Assembly: GCA_945861195.1 (NCBI GenBank) | Contig: CAMATS010000185.1 | Location: forward strand, 1 to 5,507 | Direction: 5' to 3' | From: Rhodoferax sp. OV413 | GTDB taxonomy: Bacteria > Pseudomonadota > Gammaproteobacteria > Burkholderiales > Burkholderiaceae_C | DNA length: 5,507 bases | Part shown: in pieces, positions 1-5,447 of the stretch | Position numbering within the stretch: position 1 is the stretch's first letter | How the letters are laid out: the number at the start of each line of letters is the position of its first letter | Made by a program: the position numbers and the translations under genes | Notes under the pieces: model-generated | Database searches by the model: none | The model's input: only the letters and a program-made list of their open reading frames with translations | Told to the model about the DNA's origin: nothing

Positions 1-1
1 A

Positions 2-733
2 CTGGGGGCCTTCGCTGTGGCCAACCAACCCAAGGTCATCAAGGCCACCCTCAAGCTCATACCGCAGGCGCTCAAGAGCTCCAAGTACACCAAGGCGCGG
101 TTTTTGTCACTACTCGCCCTGTTGTTCGACATATTGCAAAAAGCTCGCAAAGATGGCTTGATGTCCATTGAGCAGGATGTGGAAAACCCGAGCGAATCAG
201 CACTGTTCACCAAGTACCCAGACTTGGCCCAGGACCACCATGTGGTGGAGTTCATTACCGACTATTTGCGCATGATGGTCACTGGAAATCTCAACGCCCA
301 CGAGATTGAAACCCTGATGGACAACGAAATTGACACCCACCATGACGAAGCACATGAGCCGGTGGCGGCCATTGGTAGGCTGGCTGGCGCTCTGCCGGCT
401 TTTGGCATTGTGGCGGCGGTGCTGGGGGTGATCAACACCATGGGCTCGGTGGGGCAACCCCCCTCGGTGCTGGGCGGCATGATTGCATCGGCCTTGGTGG
501 GCACCTTTTTGGGCATTTTGCTGTCCTATGCCGTGGTCGAACCCTTGGGCGGACTGCTGGATCAAAAAGCCCAGGACGGAGGCAAAGAGTTGCAGTGCAT
601 CAAGACCACGCTGCTGGCGAGCATGCAGGGCTACAACCCGGCCACGGCGATTGAGTTCGGCCGCAAAGTCTTGTTCTCGACCGAGCGACCCAGCTTTATT
701 GAGCTCGAAAACCATGTGCGCGGCAGAAAATAA
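2..733 (+). CDS. motA: Flagellar motor stator protein MotA (5' end outside window)
   Basis: MotA is the inner-membrane stator subunit that, with MotB, conducts protons and pushes on the rotor protein FliG. The frame is open from base 2 with no start, so the gene is cut by the window edge. A GTG at 17 is an internal valine. The fragment aligns without gaps to E. coli MotA from about residue 42, so about 41 residues are missing (TM1 and most of TM2). Using E. coli numbering, the FliG-contacting charges Arg90 (in KAR) and Glu98 (in SIE) are present, as is Glu150. The functional prolines Pro173 (LPAFGIVAAV, TM3) and Pro222 (VVEPL, end of TM4) are also there. The C-terminal GRKVLFSTERPSFIELE block is typical MotA. 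The C-terminal tail is about 11 residues shorter than in E. coli. The stop is 19 bases before motB, consistent with one operon. No sign of damage. Confidence 0.96.
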   Translation: MGAFAVANQPKVIKATLKLIPQALKSSKYTKARFLSLLALLFDILQKARKDGLMSIEQDVENPSESALFTKYPDLAQDHHVVEFITDYLRMMVTGNLNAHEIETLMDNEIDTHHDEAHEPVAAIGRLAGALPAFGIVAAVLGVINTMGSVGQPPSVLGGMIASALVGTFLGILLSYAVVEPLGGLLDQKAQDGGKELQCIKTTLLASMQGYNPATAIEFGRKVLFSTERPSFIELENHVRGRK

Positions 734-752
734 GAAACCACTGGGCTGAACC

Positions 753-1676
753 ATGGCGACCGACCCGAACAAGCTGCAACCGATCATTGTCAAGAAGATC
801 AAAAAAGGCGGTCACGGCGTGCACGGGGGCGCCTGGAAGATTGCCTATGCCGACTTTGTCACGGCCATGATGGCTTTTTTTTTGCTGATGTGGCTGTTGG
901 GATCAACCACCGAAGGTGATAAAAAAGGGCTGGCAGACTATTTTTCACAGCCACTGAGGGTGTCGATGATGGGCGGCAAGGGCAGCGGCGAAACCAGCAG
1001 CGTGATCCAGGGCGGCGGCAAAGACCTGACAAGCCAGGTCGGGCAGGTGGCGACTGTCCCCCGCATTGACAGTGCCAACCCGATTGAGAAGAAAGCCGCA
1101 CTCGATGCTGTCAAGGCCGAGATTGCCAAACAAGAGGCCAAGAAGCTCGACAGCCTGAGTGAAAAAATCAGCGCCTTGATTGCCAGCAACCCCAAGTTGT
1201 CCGAGTTCAGCTCGCAAATCAGGATCGATGTGACACCCGACGGACTGCAGATTCAAATCGTGGACGACCAGCGGCGGCCCATGTTTGACAGCGGCAGCGC
1301 GGTGGTCAAGCCCTATATGCGCGAGATCTTGCGCGAGATCAACGGCGCACTATTGGGCGTGGACAACAAGATTGGCCTGGACGGGCACACCGACCGCAAA
1401 CCCTTTGGCAGCGGCGAGCGGGGCTACAGCAACTGGGAGCTGTCAGCCGACCGGGCCAATGCCTCGCGCCGGGAACTGTTGGCCGCCGGCCTGCCCGATG
1501 AGCGCCTGGGCCGGGTGATGGGGCTGGCCTCCAGCAGCCTGCTTGAGGAAGACGCACCATTTGGTGCGATCAACCGCAGAATCAGCATTTTGGTGATGTC
1601 GCGCGAGGCCGAGGCCAGGCTGAAGGGCGCAGCACTCCCACCCAGCAGCGGCAAGGCCGGGCCAGCCAAGCCGTGA
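753..1676 (+). CDS. motB: Flagellar motor stator protein MotB
   Basis: MotB (307 aa, normal length) pairs with MotA as the proton channel and anchors the stator to peptidoglycan. The N-terminal cytoplasmic part is basic (KKIKKGGHG). The single membrane segment spans about residues 27-51, and Asp34 in the AYADF motif is the proton-carrying aspartate equivalent to E. coli Asp32. A variable periplasmic linker follows, then an OmpA-like peptidoglycan-binding domain at about 165-285. It contains DGHTD (210-214), WELSADRAN (228-236) and NRRISI (274-279). Asp214 and Arg234 sit 20 residues apart at the positions that hold the diaminopimelate carboxylate in OmpA-family domains. The tail is Pro/Ala/Gly-rich. 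The ATG at 753 is chosen because it gives the usual N-terminus. No clear Shine-Dalgarno sequence precedes it, so translation may be coupled to motA 19 bases upstream. A run of nine T lies in the membrane segment and is listed separately. Confidence 0.97.
   Translation: MATDPNKLQPIIVKKIKKGGHGVHGGAWKIAYADFVTAMMAFFLLMWLLGSTTEGDKKGLADYFSQPLRVSMMGGKGSGETSSVIQGGGKDLTSQVGQVATVPRIDSANPIEKKAALDAVKAEIAKQEAKKLDSLSEKISALIASNPKLSEFSSQIRIDVTPDGLQIQIVDDQRRPMFDSGSAVVKPYMREILREINGALLGVDNKIGLDGHTDRKPFGSGERGYSNWELSADRANASRRELLAAGLPDERLGRVMGLASSSLLEEDAPFGAINRRISILVMSREAEARLKGAALPPSSGKAGPAKP
875..883 (+). repeat. Nine-T homopolymer inside the motB membrane segment
   Basis: Nine consecutive T encode the Phe-Phe-Leu of the MotB transmembrane helix (codons TTT TTT TTG after GCT). 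It is the longest mononucleotide run I noticed in this GC-rich window. Losing one T would read Ala-Phe-Phe-Cys and then hit the TGA at 886-888. Gaining one T would reach a TGA after about 11 further codons. Either change would remove the periplasmic domain. Phe as TTT and Leu as TTG are common in the neighbouring genes, so the run may be only a by-product of codon use. Confidence 0.9.
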
Positions 1677-2098
1677 CAGGCAGGGCGCTGCGTTTTTTGC
1701 TGGTCGACCAGCGCTCGACCATGCGGCGCATCCTGCGCGACCTGCTGATCGAGATCGGCCACACCCGGGCCGAGGAAGCGCACAGCGCCGAGCAGGCCTG
1801 GCAAAAACTGCAAGGCCAGCAGTTTGACTTTGTCATCAGCGACATCACCATGGCCCACCTGGATACCTTTGGCTTGCTCAACAGGATGCAAATGGCCAAG
1901 GAGTTCGGGCATATCCCGGTGTTGGTGGTGAGCGCGCAAGCCCGCCGGGCCGACATTATTTTGGCCACCCAAAGGGGCGCGGCAGGCTTCATCGTGAAAC
2001 CATTTACCCGGGCCACGCTGGAGCGCAAGATCGCACTGGCCTTGTCCCACACCGCGCGCGCACGCGCTCAAAAACACGACGCATCTCCAGCGCCCTGA
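1673..2098 (+). CDS. CheY-like single-domain response regulator with altered active site
   Basis: This is a 141-aa receiver domain with no output domain. It aligns without gaps and with the same numbering as E. coli CheY (STMRRI at 15-20, FVISD at 53-57, KPFT at 109-112). CheY-P normally binds FliM to switch flagellar rotation. Present: Asp12, phospho-acceptor Asp57, Lys109, Ser87 (for Thr87), Phe106 (for Tyr106), and FliM/CheA-face residues Ala90, Arg92 (for Lys92), Ile95, Phe111 and Lys119. Changed: Mg-binding Asp13 is Gln, Asn59 is Thr, Pro61 is Ala, Gly65 is Thr, and Glu89 is Gln. The GTG start at 1673 overlaps the motB stop (GTGA), and it gives exactly the CheY N-terminal length, so it is preferred despite a poor ribosome-binding site. 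About 12 extra residues rich in Arg/Ala/Pro follow the fold. The overlap implies expression with the stator genes. It could be a motor-binding protein, a phosphate sink, or a regulator with unusual kinetics. Confidence 0.9.
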   Translation: MTGRALRFLLVDQRSTMRRILRDLLIEIGHTRAEEAHSAEQAWQKLQGQQFDFVISDITMAHLDTFGLLNRMQMAKEFGHIPVLVVSAQARRADIILATQRGAAGFIVKPFTRATLERKIALALSHTARARAQKHDASPAP

Positions 2099-2147
2099 GA
2101 CAAAACCGCAGGCAGGATTGACGACTAGGCGTGGGCCCGAAGTCGGC

Positions 2148-2789
2148 TCAGTGGCTCGACTCGTCGAGCAGCGGCTCAGCCTCGAGATGGCGAGCGTCTG
2201 ACCAGCCCACCACTGACAGGCCCTGCGGGGTCCAGAGCAGGCGGTTGATGCTGGCGTTGCCCAGTTGCCAGCTGCGCGGCGCGCCGATCGGCTGGGCGGT
2301 GGCGAGCCGGTAGAGCGCATCGAGCACGCCACCATGGGCCACCAGCACGATTTGCTGGCCGACATGGGCGCCGGCCAACTCATCCACGGTGCGACGGGTG
2401 CGCTCACGCAGCTCAGCCAGTGATTCACCGCCGGGTGGCGCCCAGTCTGGGTTGCGCTGACGCCAGTGCAGGGCGTGCTGCGGCCAACCGGACTCGATCT
2501 CTGCATGGGTTTGGCCCTGGAACTCGCCAAAGTGGCGCTCCCGCAGGCCCAGGTGCGCCGTCAGAGCGGTCGCGCTGGCCTGGGCAATCGCCTGCGCCGT
2601 GTCCCAGGCCCGGGCCAGGTCACTGGCATAGACCGCTTGCAATGGCTCGCCACGCAGCGCCTGTGCCACTTGCGCTGCCTGCCAACGGCCGCGGGCATTG
2701 AGGCCGATGTCGAGCTGGCCCTGGATGCGGGTGGCCACATTCCAGGCGGTCTCGCCGTGGCGAACGGCAATGATGCGGGTGGACTGCAT
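2148..2789 (-). CDS. Histidine phosphatase family protein (phosphoglycerate mutase-like / CobC-like)
   Basis: This is a 213-aa enzyme of the histidine phosphatase superfamily, branch 1, predicted cytoplasmic with no signal peptide. The RHGE motif at residues 10-13 gives the phospho-accepting His11 and Arg10. Arg60 (in ASDLARA), Glu84 (in LRERHFGEF) and His152 (in VAHGG) complete the catalytic pocket. PGGES at 119-123 fits the small phosphatase type (CobC, PhoE, GpmB-like) rather than true glycolytic mutases. Family members dephosphorylate diverse small molecules, so the substrate cannot be read from sequence. The start ATG at 2789 gives the standard short N-terminus. Upstream is CACCTCC, the opposite of a Shine-Dalgarno sequence, so translation may depend on ttcA, which ends 18 bases upstream. 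It is the last gene of the leftward operon. Alternatives are alpha-ribazole phosphatase (no cobalamin gene is nearby) or a general sugar-phosphate or pterin-phosphate phosphatase. Confidence 0.92.
   Translation of the reverse strand: MQSTRIIAVRHGETAWNVATRIQGQLDIGLNARGRWQAAQVAQALRGEPLQAVYASDLARAWDTAQAIAQASATALTAHLGLRERHFGEFQGQTHAEIESGWPQHALHWRQRNPDWAPPGGESLAELRERTRRTVDELAGAHVGQQIVLVAHGGVLDALYRLATAQPIGAPRSWQLGNASINRLLWTPQGLSVVGWSDARHLEAEPLLDESSH
2154..2169. terminator. Inverted repeat at convergent gene ends, possible bidirectional terminator
   Basis: GCTCGA and TCGAGC form a perfect 6-bp stem with a CTCG loop on either strand. The repeat sits in the last codons of the leftward phosphatase gene, about 55 bases past the stop of the rightward CheY-like gene. 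No T-tract follows in either direction, so it is not a standard intrinsic terminator. Its place at a convergent junction of only 49 bases (2099-2147, nothing else seen) is the main reason to list it. Confidence 0.25.
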
Positions 2790-2807
2790 GGAGGTGCGGC
2801 TTGGGAA

Positions 2808-3752
2808 TCAGGCGCTCACCAGCTGCAGGCCGGGCAGTGTCGGCACGGCAAAGCTCTCGTCGTCAAAGCCCTTGTCGCCGTCAGCATCGGGCACACCGGT
2901 GGTTTTGATGTCCTTGAAGTTGTGACGGCTGTGGTCCATCAGGTGCGAGGGCACGACATTGTGCAAGGCGGTGAACATGCTCTCGATACGGCCTGGGTAC
3001 TGCTTTTCCCAGTCGCGCAGCATGTTGCCAATTTGTTTGCGCTGCAGGTTCTCCTGGCTGCCGCACAGGGTGCAGGGGATGATGGGGAACTGGCGGTGTG
3101 CAGCCCAGCGCGTCAGGTCTTTCTCAGCGACGTTGGCCAGCGGCCGGATCACGATGTGGCCGCCGTCGTCGCTGACCAGCTTGGGCGGCATGCCCTTGAG
3201 TTTGCCGCCAAAAAACATGTTCAGAAAAAAGGTTTGCAGCATGTCGTCGCGGTGGTGACCGAGCGCAATCTTGGTCACCTTGAGCTCGTCGGCCACCCGG
3301 TACAAAATGCCGCGGCGTAGCCGGCTGCACAGGCTGCACATGGTCTTGCCCTCGGGGATCACTTTTTTGACAATGCTGTAGGTGTCTTGTGTCTCGATGT
3401 GAAACGGCACGCCCAACTGCTTGAGGTAAGCCGGCAGGATATGATCCGGAAAACCGGGTTGCTTCTGATCCAGGTTGACCGCAATCAGCTCAAAATCAAT
3501 CGGCGCACGGGCCTTGAGCTTGAGCAAAATATCCAACATGCCGTAGCTGTCCTTGCCGCCTGAGACGCAGACCATCACCCGGTCGCCGGCCTCGATCATG
3601 TTGAAATCAACAATCGCTTGCCCGACCTGTCGGCACAGGCGTTTTTCCAGCTTGTGGGTTTCGCGCTCGATTTTGAGGACGCGGCCCGGTTCGGTCGCGG
3701 GTGCGGCGGTAGGGGCTTCGGTGGTTTCGGTGTCTGTCCAGACGGCGTTCAT
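2808..3752 (-). CDS. ttcA: tRNA-cytidine(32) 2-sulfurtransferase TtcA
   Basis: TtcA makes 2-thiocytidine at position 32 of certain tRNA anticodon loops in the cytoplasm, using ATP activation and a [4Fe-4S] cluster. The 314-aa protein shows the PP-loop SGGKDS at residues 64-69, which binds ATP. The two cysteine pairs typical of TtcA follow: CSLC at 139-142 and CTLC at 227-230. Conserved LGHHRDD (164-170) and RPLANVAEKD (203-212) stretches are also present. All expected catalytic and cluster-binding residues are there. The frame is open upstream to an ATG at 3833, but that start would put 27 low-complexity residues over the end of the preceding FolB-family gene. The ATG at 3752 leaves a 16-base gap, has a weak AAGAAAG purine stretch in front, and gives normal length. 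A Thr/Ala/Pro-rich N-terminus and an acidic C-terminal tail flank the core. It is the fourth gene of the leftward operon. Its link to pterin genes is by position only. Confidence 0.96.
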   Translation of the reverse strand: MNAVWTDTETTEAPTAAPATEPGRVLKIERETHKLEKRLCRQVGQAIVDFNMIEAGDRVMVCVSGGKDSYGMLDILLKLKARAPIDFELIAVNLDQKQPGFPDHILPAYLKQLGVPFHIETQDTYSIVKKVIPEGKTMCSLCSRLRRGILYRVADELKVTKIALGHHRDDMLQTFFLNMFFGGKLKGMPPKLVSDDGGHIVIRPLANVAEKDLTRWAAHRQFPIIPCTLCGSQENLQRKQIGNMLRDWEKQYPGRIESMFTALHNVVPSHLMDHSRHNFKDIKTTGVPDADGDKGFDDESFAVPTLPGLQLVSA

Positions 3753-3768
3753 GGGCTGCTTTCTTGGG

Positions 3769-4140
3769 TCACCACTGGCCGGTTTCGACCCGGATGGCGA
3801 CTTCACAATCGTCAAAAATCTCGAGCTTGGCAATTTTCACCCGCACGCCCTGCACGCCGGGCAATTGCATCAGCCGGTTGGCTAGCTTGCCGATCAGGGT
3901 TTCAAGCAGGTTCACATGCTCGGCGGTGCATTCATCGATGATGATCTTGCGCACCTTGCGGTAATCGAGCACATGGTTGATCTCGTCATTGCGCGGCAGC
4001 AGCGGCTGGGTGCCAAGGCGCAGTTCGGCGTCAACTTGGATCGGCTGCGGCGCGGTTTTCTCGAACTCCAGAATGCCCAGGCTGGCCTCGAAGCGCAGGC
4101 CGGTGAGCGTGAGGGTTTGGTAACCCGTGGTGGCGCTCAT
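3769..4140 (-). CDS. FolB/FolX-family protein (dihydroneopterin aldolase or epimerase)
   Basis: This 123-aa protein belongs to the FolB family, which acts on dihydroneopterin (aldolase, giving 6-hydroxymethyl-dihydropterin for folate) or on dihydroneopterin triphosphate (FolX epimerase, giving the monapterin form). The family's catalytic positions are filled: Glu27 (in LEFEK), Tyr60 (in LDYRKVRK), Glu80 (in LLETL) and Lys105. Lys105 is followed by Leu rather than the Pro usual in FolB. Both the AKL stretch and the LDYRKVRK segment recall E. coli FolX (DKL, LNYRTVTK), while other parts look like FolB. The ATG at 4140 overlaps the stop of the upstream paralogue (ATGA), implying translational coupling; AAGG about ten bases upstream is a weak binding site. 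The length is normal. I cannot decide aldolase versus epimerase; databases would probably call it dihydroneopterin aldolase. Confidence 0.88.
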   Translation of the reverse strand: MSATTGYQTLTLTGLRFEASLGILEFEKTAPQPIQVDAELRLGTQPLLPRNDEINHVLDYRKVRKIIIDECTAEHVNLLETLIGKLANRLMQLPGVQGVRVKIAKLEIFDDCEVAIRVETGQW

Positions 4141-4553
4141 GCGGGTGGACCCTTGATGCGAAACACTTCAACCCCCACCCCATCGCAATCCGGGTAGACG
4201 TCGGGCTTGCAGGTGGACAGGCGCACCGCCTGAACCTGCGGGTGGGCCAAGAGGGCGGCGGCCAATTCATCGCACAGGGTTTCCTGCAACTCGACATGGC
4301 CGCGCTGCACCCGCTGGGCAATCAGGTGGCGCACAAAGTCGTAGTCGACCACCTCGGCCAGCCGGTCCAACTGCGGGGTGGAGGCGCTGTAGGGCACAAA
4401 CAGCTCCACATTGAACACCAGGCGCTGGGCCACGCCTTTCTCGAAATCATGGGCGCCAATGTGCACCGGCAGCACATGGTTGCGCAAAAACAGCCGGCGG
4501 CAGCTCAAAGCCAGCTGGGTCAGCGGGTCATGGGGAAACTGTTCAGGCGTCAT
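4137..4553 (-). CDS. FolB-family dihydroneopterin aldolase (second, tandem paralogue)
   Basis: This is a 138-aa FolB-family protein next to another family member but clearly different from it. After an extra N-terminal stretch of about 18 residues, the fold begins at LFLRNHVLPVHIG. Expected active-site residues are present: Glu38 (in HDFEK), Tyr71 (in VVDYDFV), Glu91 (in LQETL) and Lys116 followed by Pro117, as in canonical FolB. The Lys-Pro signature makes this the better candidate for true dihydroneopterin aldolase in folate synthesis. Family members form ring-shaped oligomers, so a mixed oligomer with the neighbouring paralogue is conceivable but unproven. The ATG at 4553 lies 11 bases inside the end of the folM-like gene and has the clearest Shine-Dalgarno in the window (AGGAG, 7 bases upstream). 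Its own stop overlaps the next gene's start by 4 bases. It could instead be a FolB-related protein with altered substrate choice. Confidence 0.88.
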   Translation of the reverse strand: MTPEQFPHDPLTQLALSCRRLFLRNHVLPVHIGAHDFEKGVAQRLVFNVELFVPYSASTPQLDRLAEVVDYDFVRHLIAQRVQRGHVELQETLCDELAAALLAHPQVQAVRLSTCKPDVYPDCDGVGVEVFRIKGPPA

Positions 4554-5370
4554 GCGCGGGCTCCTGGTTCAAGGTATCGACCACAAACATCACATCGCGT
4601 GGCAAGGGCACCAGGTGCTGGCCGTTGTCCACGGTGAGGGTGACGCCGGTGATGCAAGGGTTGCTGGCCAGAAACAGGCAGCTGGCCGCCACCTGGGCCG
4701 GGTCGGTGGCCTGGCGCAGCAGGTTGACCCGGCAGGCCCGGTCAAAATTGGCCTGCGACTGCGGCCCGCTCAAAAACATCAGGCCCGGCGCCACGCCGCA
4801 CACCCGCAGCGCAGGCGCCAGGGCCTGCGCCTGCAAGGCCACCGCCCGCTCCAGCGCCAATTTGCTCACTGTGTACGAGAAATAGTCGGGGTTGAGGTTG
4901 AACACCTTTTGGTCCAGCACATGGATCACGCTGCGCAGGCCGGCAGGCTCCTGCGGCGGCGTTTGGGCCAGGCTTTGCGCCATCAGGCCGGCCAGCGCCA
5001 GTGGTGCCAGCAAATTCACCTCGAGCTGGCTGCGCGCCCCGGCCTCGTCCAGGGCCGCAGCACTGTCGGGCTCAAAACTCGACGCGTTGTTCACCAGTGC
5101 GTGCAGCGGCCCGGTTGGCGCGGTGATGGTGTCCATCAGGCGGCGCCGGGCGGCTGCATCGGCCAGGTCGGCCTGGATCGGGTGCGCCTGCACGCCCAGC
5201 TGGCGCAGCTCGGCGCACAGGGCCTGGGCTGGGGCCTCCGCGTGTTGGTAATGGCACCAGACCTGCCAGCCGGCCTGCGCAAATTGCCGGCACAGCAGCG
5301 CACCCAGACGCCGCGCCCCGCCAGTGACCAAGACCTGCTTGAGCCGGGCTTCGGATGAAGGTTTAAGCAT
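4543..5370 (-). CDS. folM: FolM/PTR1-type pteridine reductase (short-chain dehydrogenase)
   Basis: This is a 275-aa NADPH-type short-chain dehydrogenase/reductase of the FolM/PTR1 kind. These enzymes reduce dihydromonapterin or dihydrofolate to the tetrahydro form in the cytoplasm. The nucleotide-binding TGGARRLG at residues 16-23 fits the TGxxxRxG variant of pteridine reductases rather than the common TGxxxGxG. NNAS is at 94-97. Asp153, Tyr166 and Lys170 reproduce the catalytic triad spacing of PTR1 and E. coli FolM (13 residues from Asp to Tyr). VIHVLD parallels FolM's IIHFTD, and APGL follows the triad. The C-terminus has ITGVTLTVDNGQHL. The start is uncertain: ATG at 5370 is preferred, but an in-frame GTG at 5409 would add 13 Pro/Gly-rich residues. 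Neither has a good binding site. It heads the leftward operon and overlaps the next gene by 11 bases. FolB-family neighbours support a pterin substrate. Confidence 0.85.
   Translation of the reverse strand: MLKPSSEARLKQVLVTGGARRLGALLCRQFAQAGWQVWCHYQHAEAPAQALCAELRQLGVQAHPIQADLADAAARRRLMDTITAPTGPLHALVNNASSFEPDSAAALDEAGARSQLEVNLLAPLALAGLMAQSLAQTPPQEPAGLRSVIHVLDQKVFNLNPDYFSYTVSKLALERAVALQAQALAPALRVCGVAPGLMFLSGPQSQANFDRACRVNLLRQATDPAQVAASCLFLASNPCITGVTLTVDNGQHLVPLPRDVMFVVDTLNQEPAHDA
4561..4565 (-). promoter_or_regulatory. Shine-Dalgarno site of the second FolB-family gene
   Basis: AGGAG on the minus strand sits 7 bases before the ATG at 4553, inside the coding sequence of the upstream folM-like gene. 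It is the only strong ribosome-binding site seen in the leftward operon and supports that start. It also suggests that this gene can be translated independently rather than only by read-through coupling. Confidence 0.7.
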
Positions 5371-5447
5371 GGAGATTGGGCCTGGCGGCGGCCCTAGGCG
5401 CAGGCGCACATGGCCGCTGTAGGCTGACTGTTAACATCAAATGAACC
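5371..5447. promoter_or_regulatory. Divergent intergenic region, probable promoters for folM operon and right-hand gene
   Basis: Seventy-seven bases separate the two divergent starts, so promoters for both directions are expected here or slightly inside the genes. The left half is GC-rich. The right half has an AT-richer patch with an exact 8-base palindrome TGTTAACA (5429-5436). On the plus strand it overlaps TAACAT, a 4-of-6 match to a -10 box, but I find no convincing -35 element in either direction. The assignment rests on gene layout. Confidence 0.3.

Noticed and set aside
17..19. GTG at 17 as the motA start
   Set aside because: The frame continues to the window edge with residues matching the MotA segment just before it (GAFAV), so this is an internal valine.
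2099..2147. Possible small RNA or standard terminator in the convergent gap
   Set aside because: Only a 5-base CGACT/AGTCG pairing with a large loop and no T-run was found, which is too weak to annotate on its own.
1424..2530. Long minus-strand open frame (368 codons) across motB, the CheY-like gene and the phosphatase gene
   Set aside because: It is antisense to two well-supported genes and out of frame with the third. The translation is Arg/Pro/Ser/Cys-rich with no recognisable domain, typical of a high-GC shadow frame.
2790..2796. GGAGGTG on the plus strand as a Shine-Dalgarno for a plus-strand gene
   Set aside because: No real gene follows on the plus strand. It is simply the complement of CACCTCC before the phosphatase ATG. 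A similar CTCC precedes the folM ATG and is most likely chance.
2466..3320. Plus-strand open frame (284 codons) opposite the phosphatase and ttcA
   Set aside because: It is antisense to two clear enzymes. No motif or plausible ribosome-binding site was seen.
3753..3833. Upstream ATG at 3833 extending TtcA by 27 residues
   Set aside because: The extension overlaps the end of the preceding FolB-family gene and looks non-conserved. The ATG at 3752 gives a normal length and spacing.
4411..5358. Long plus-strand open frame (315 codons) opposite the folM-like gene
   Set aside because: The opposite strand encodes a reductase with all catalytic motifs. This frame is rich in Gln, His, Arg and Gly without a domain, so it is a shadow.
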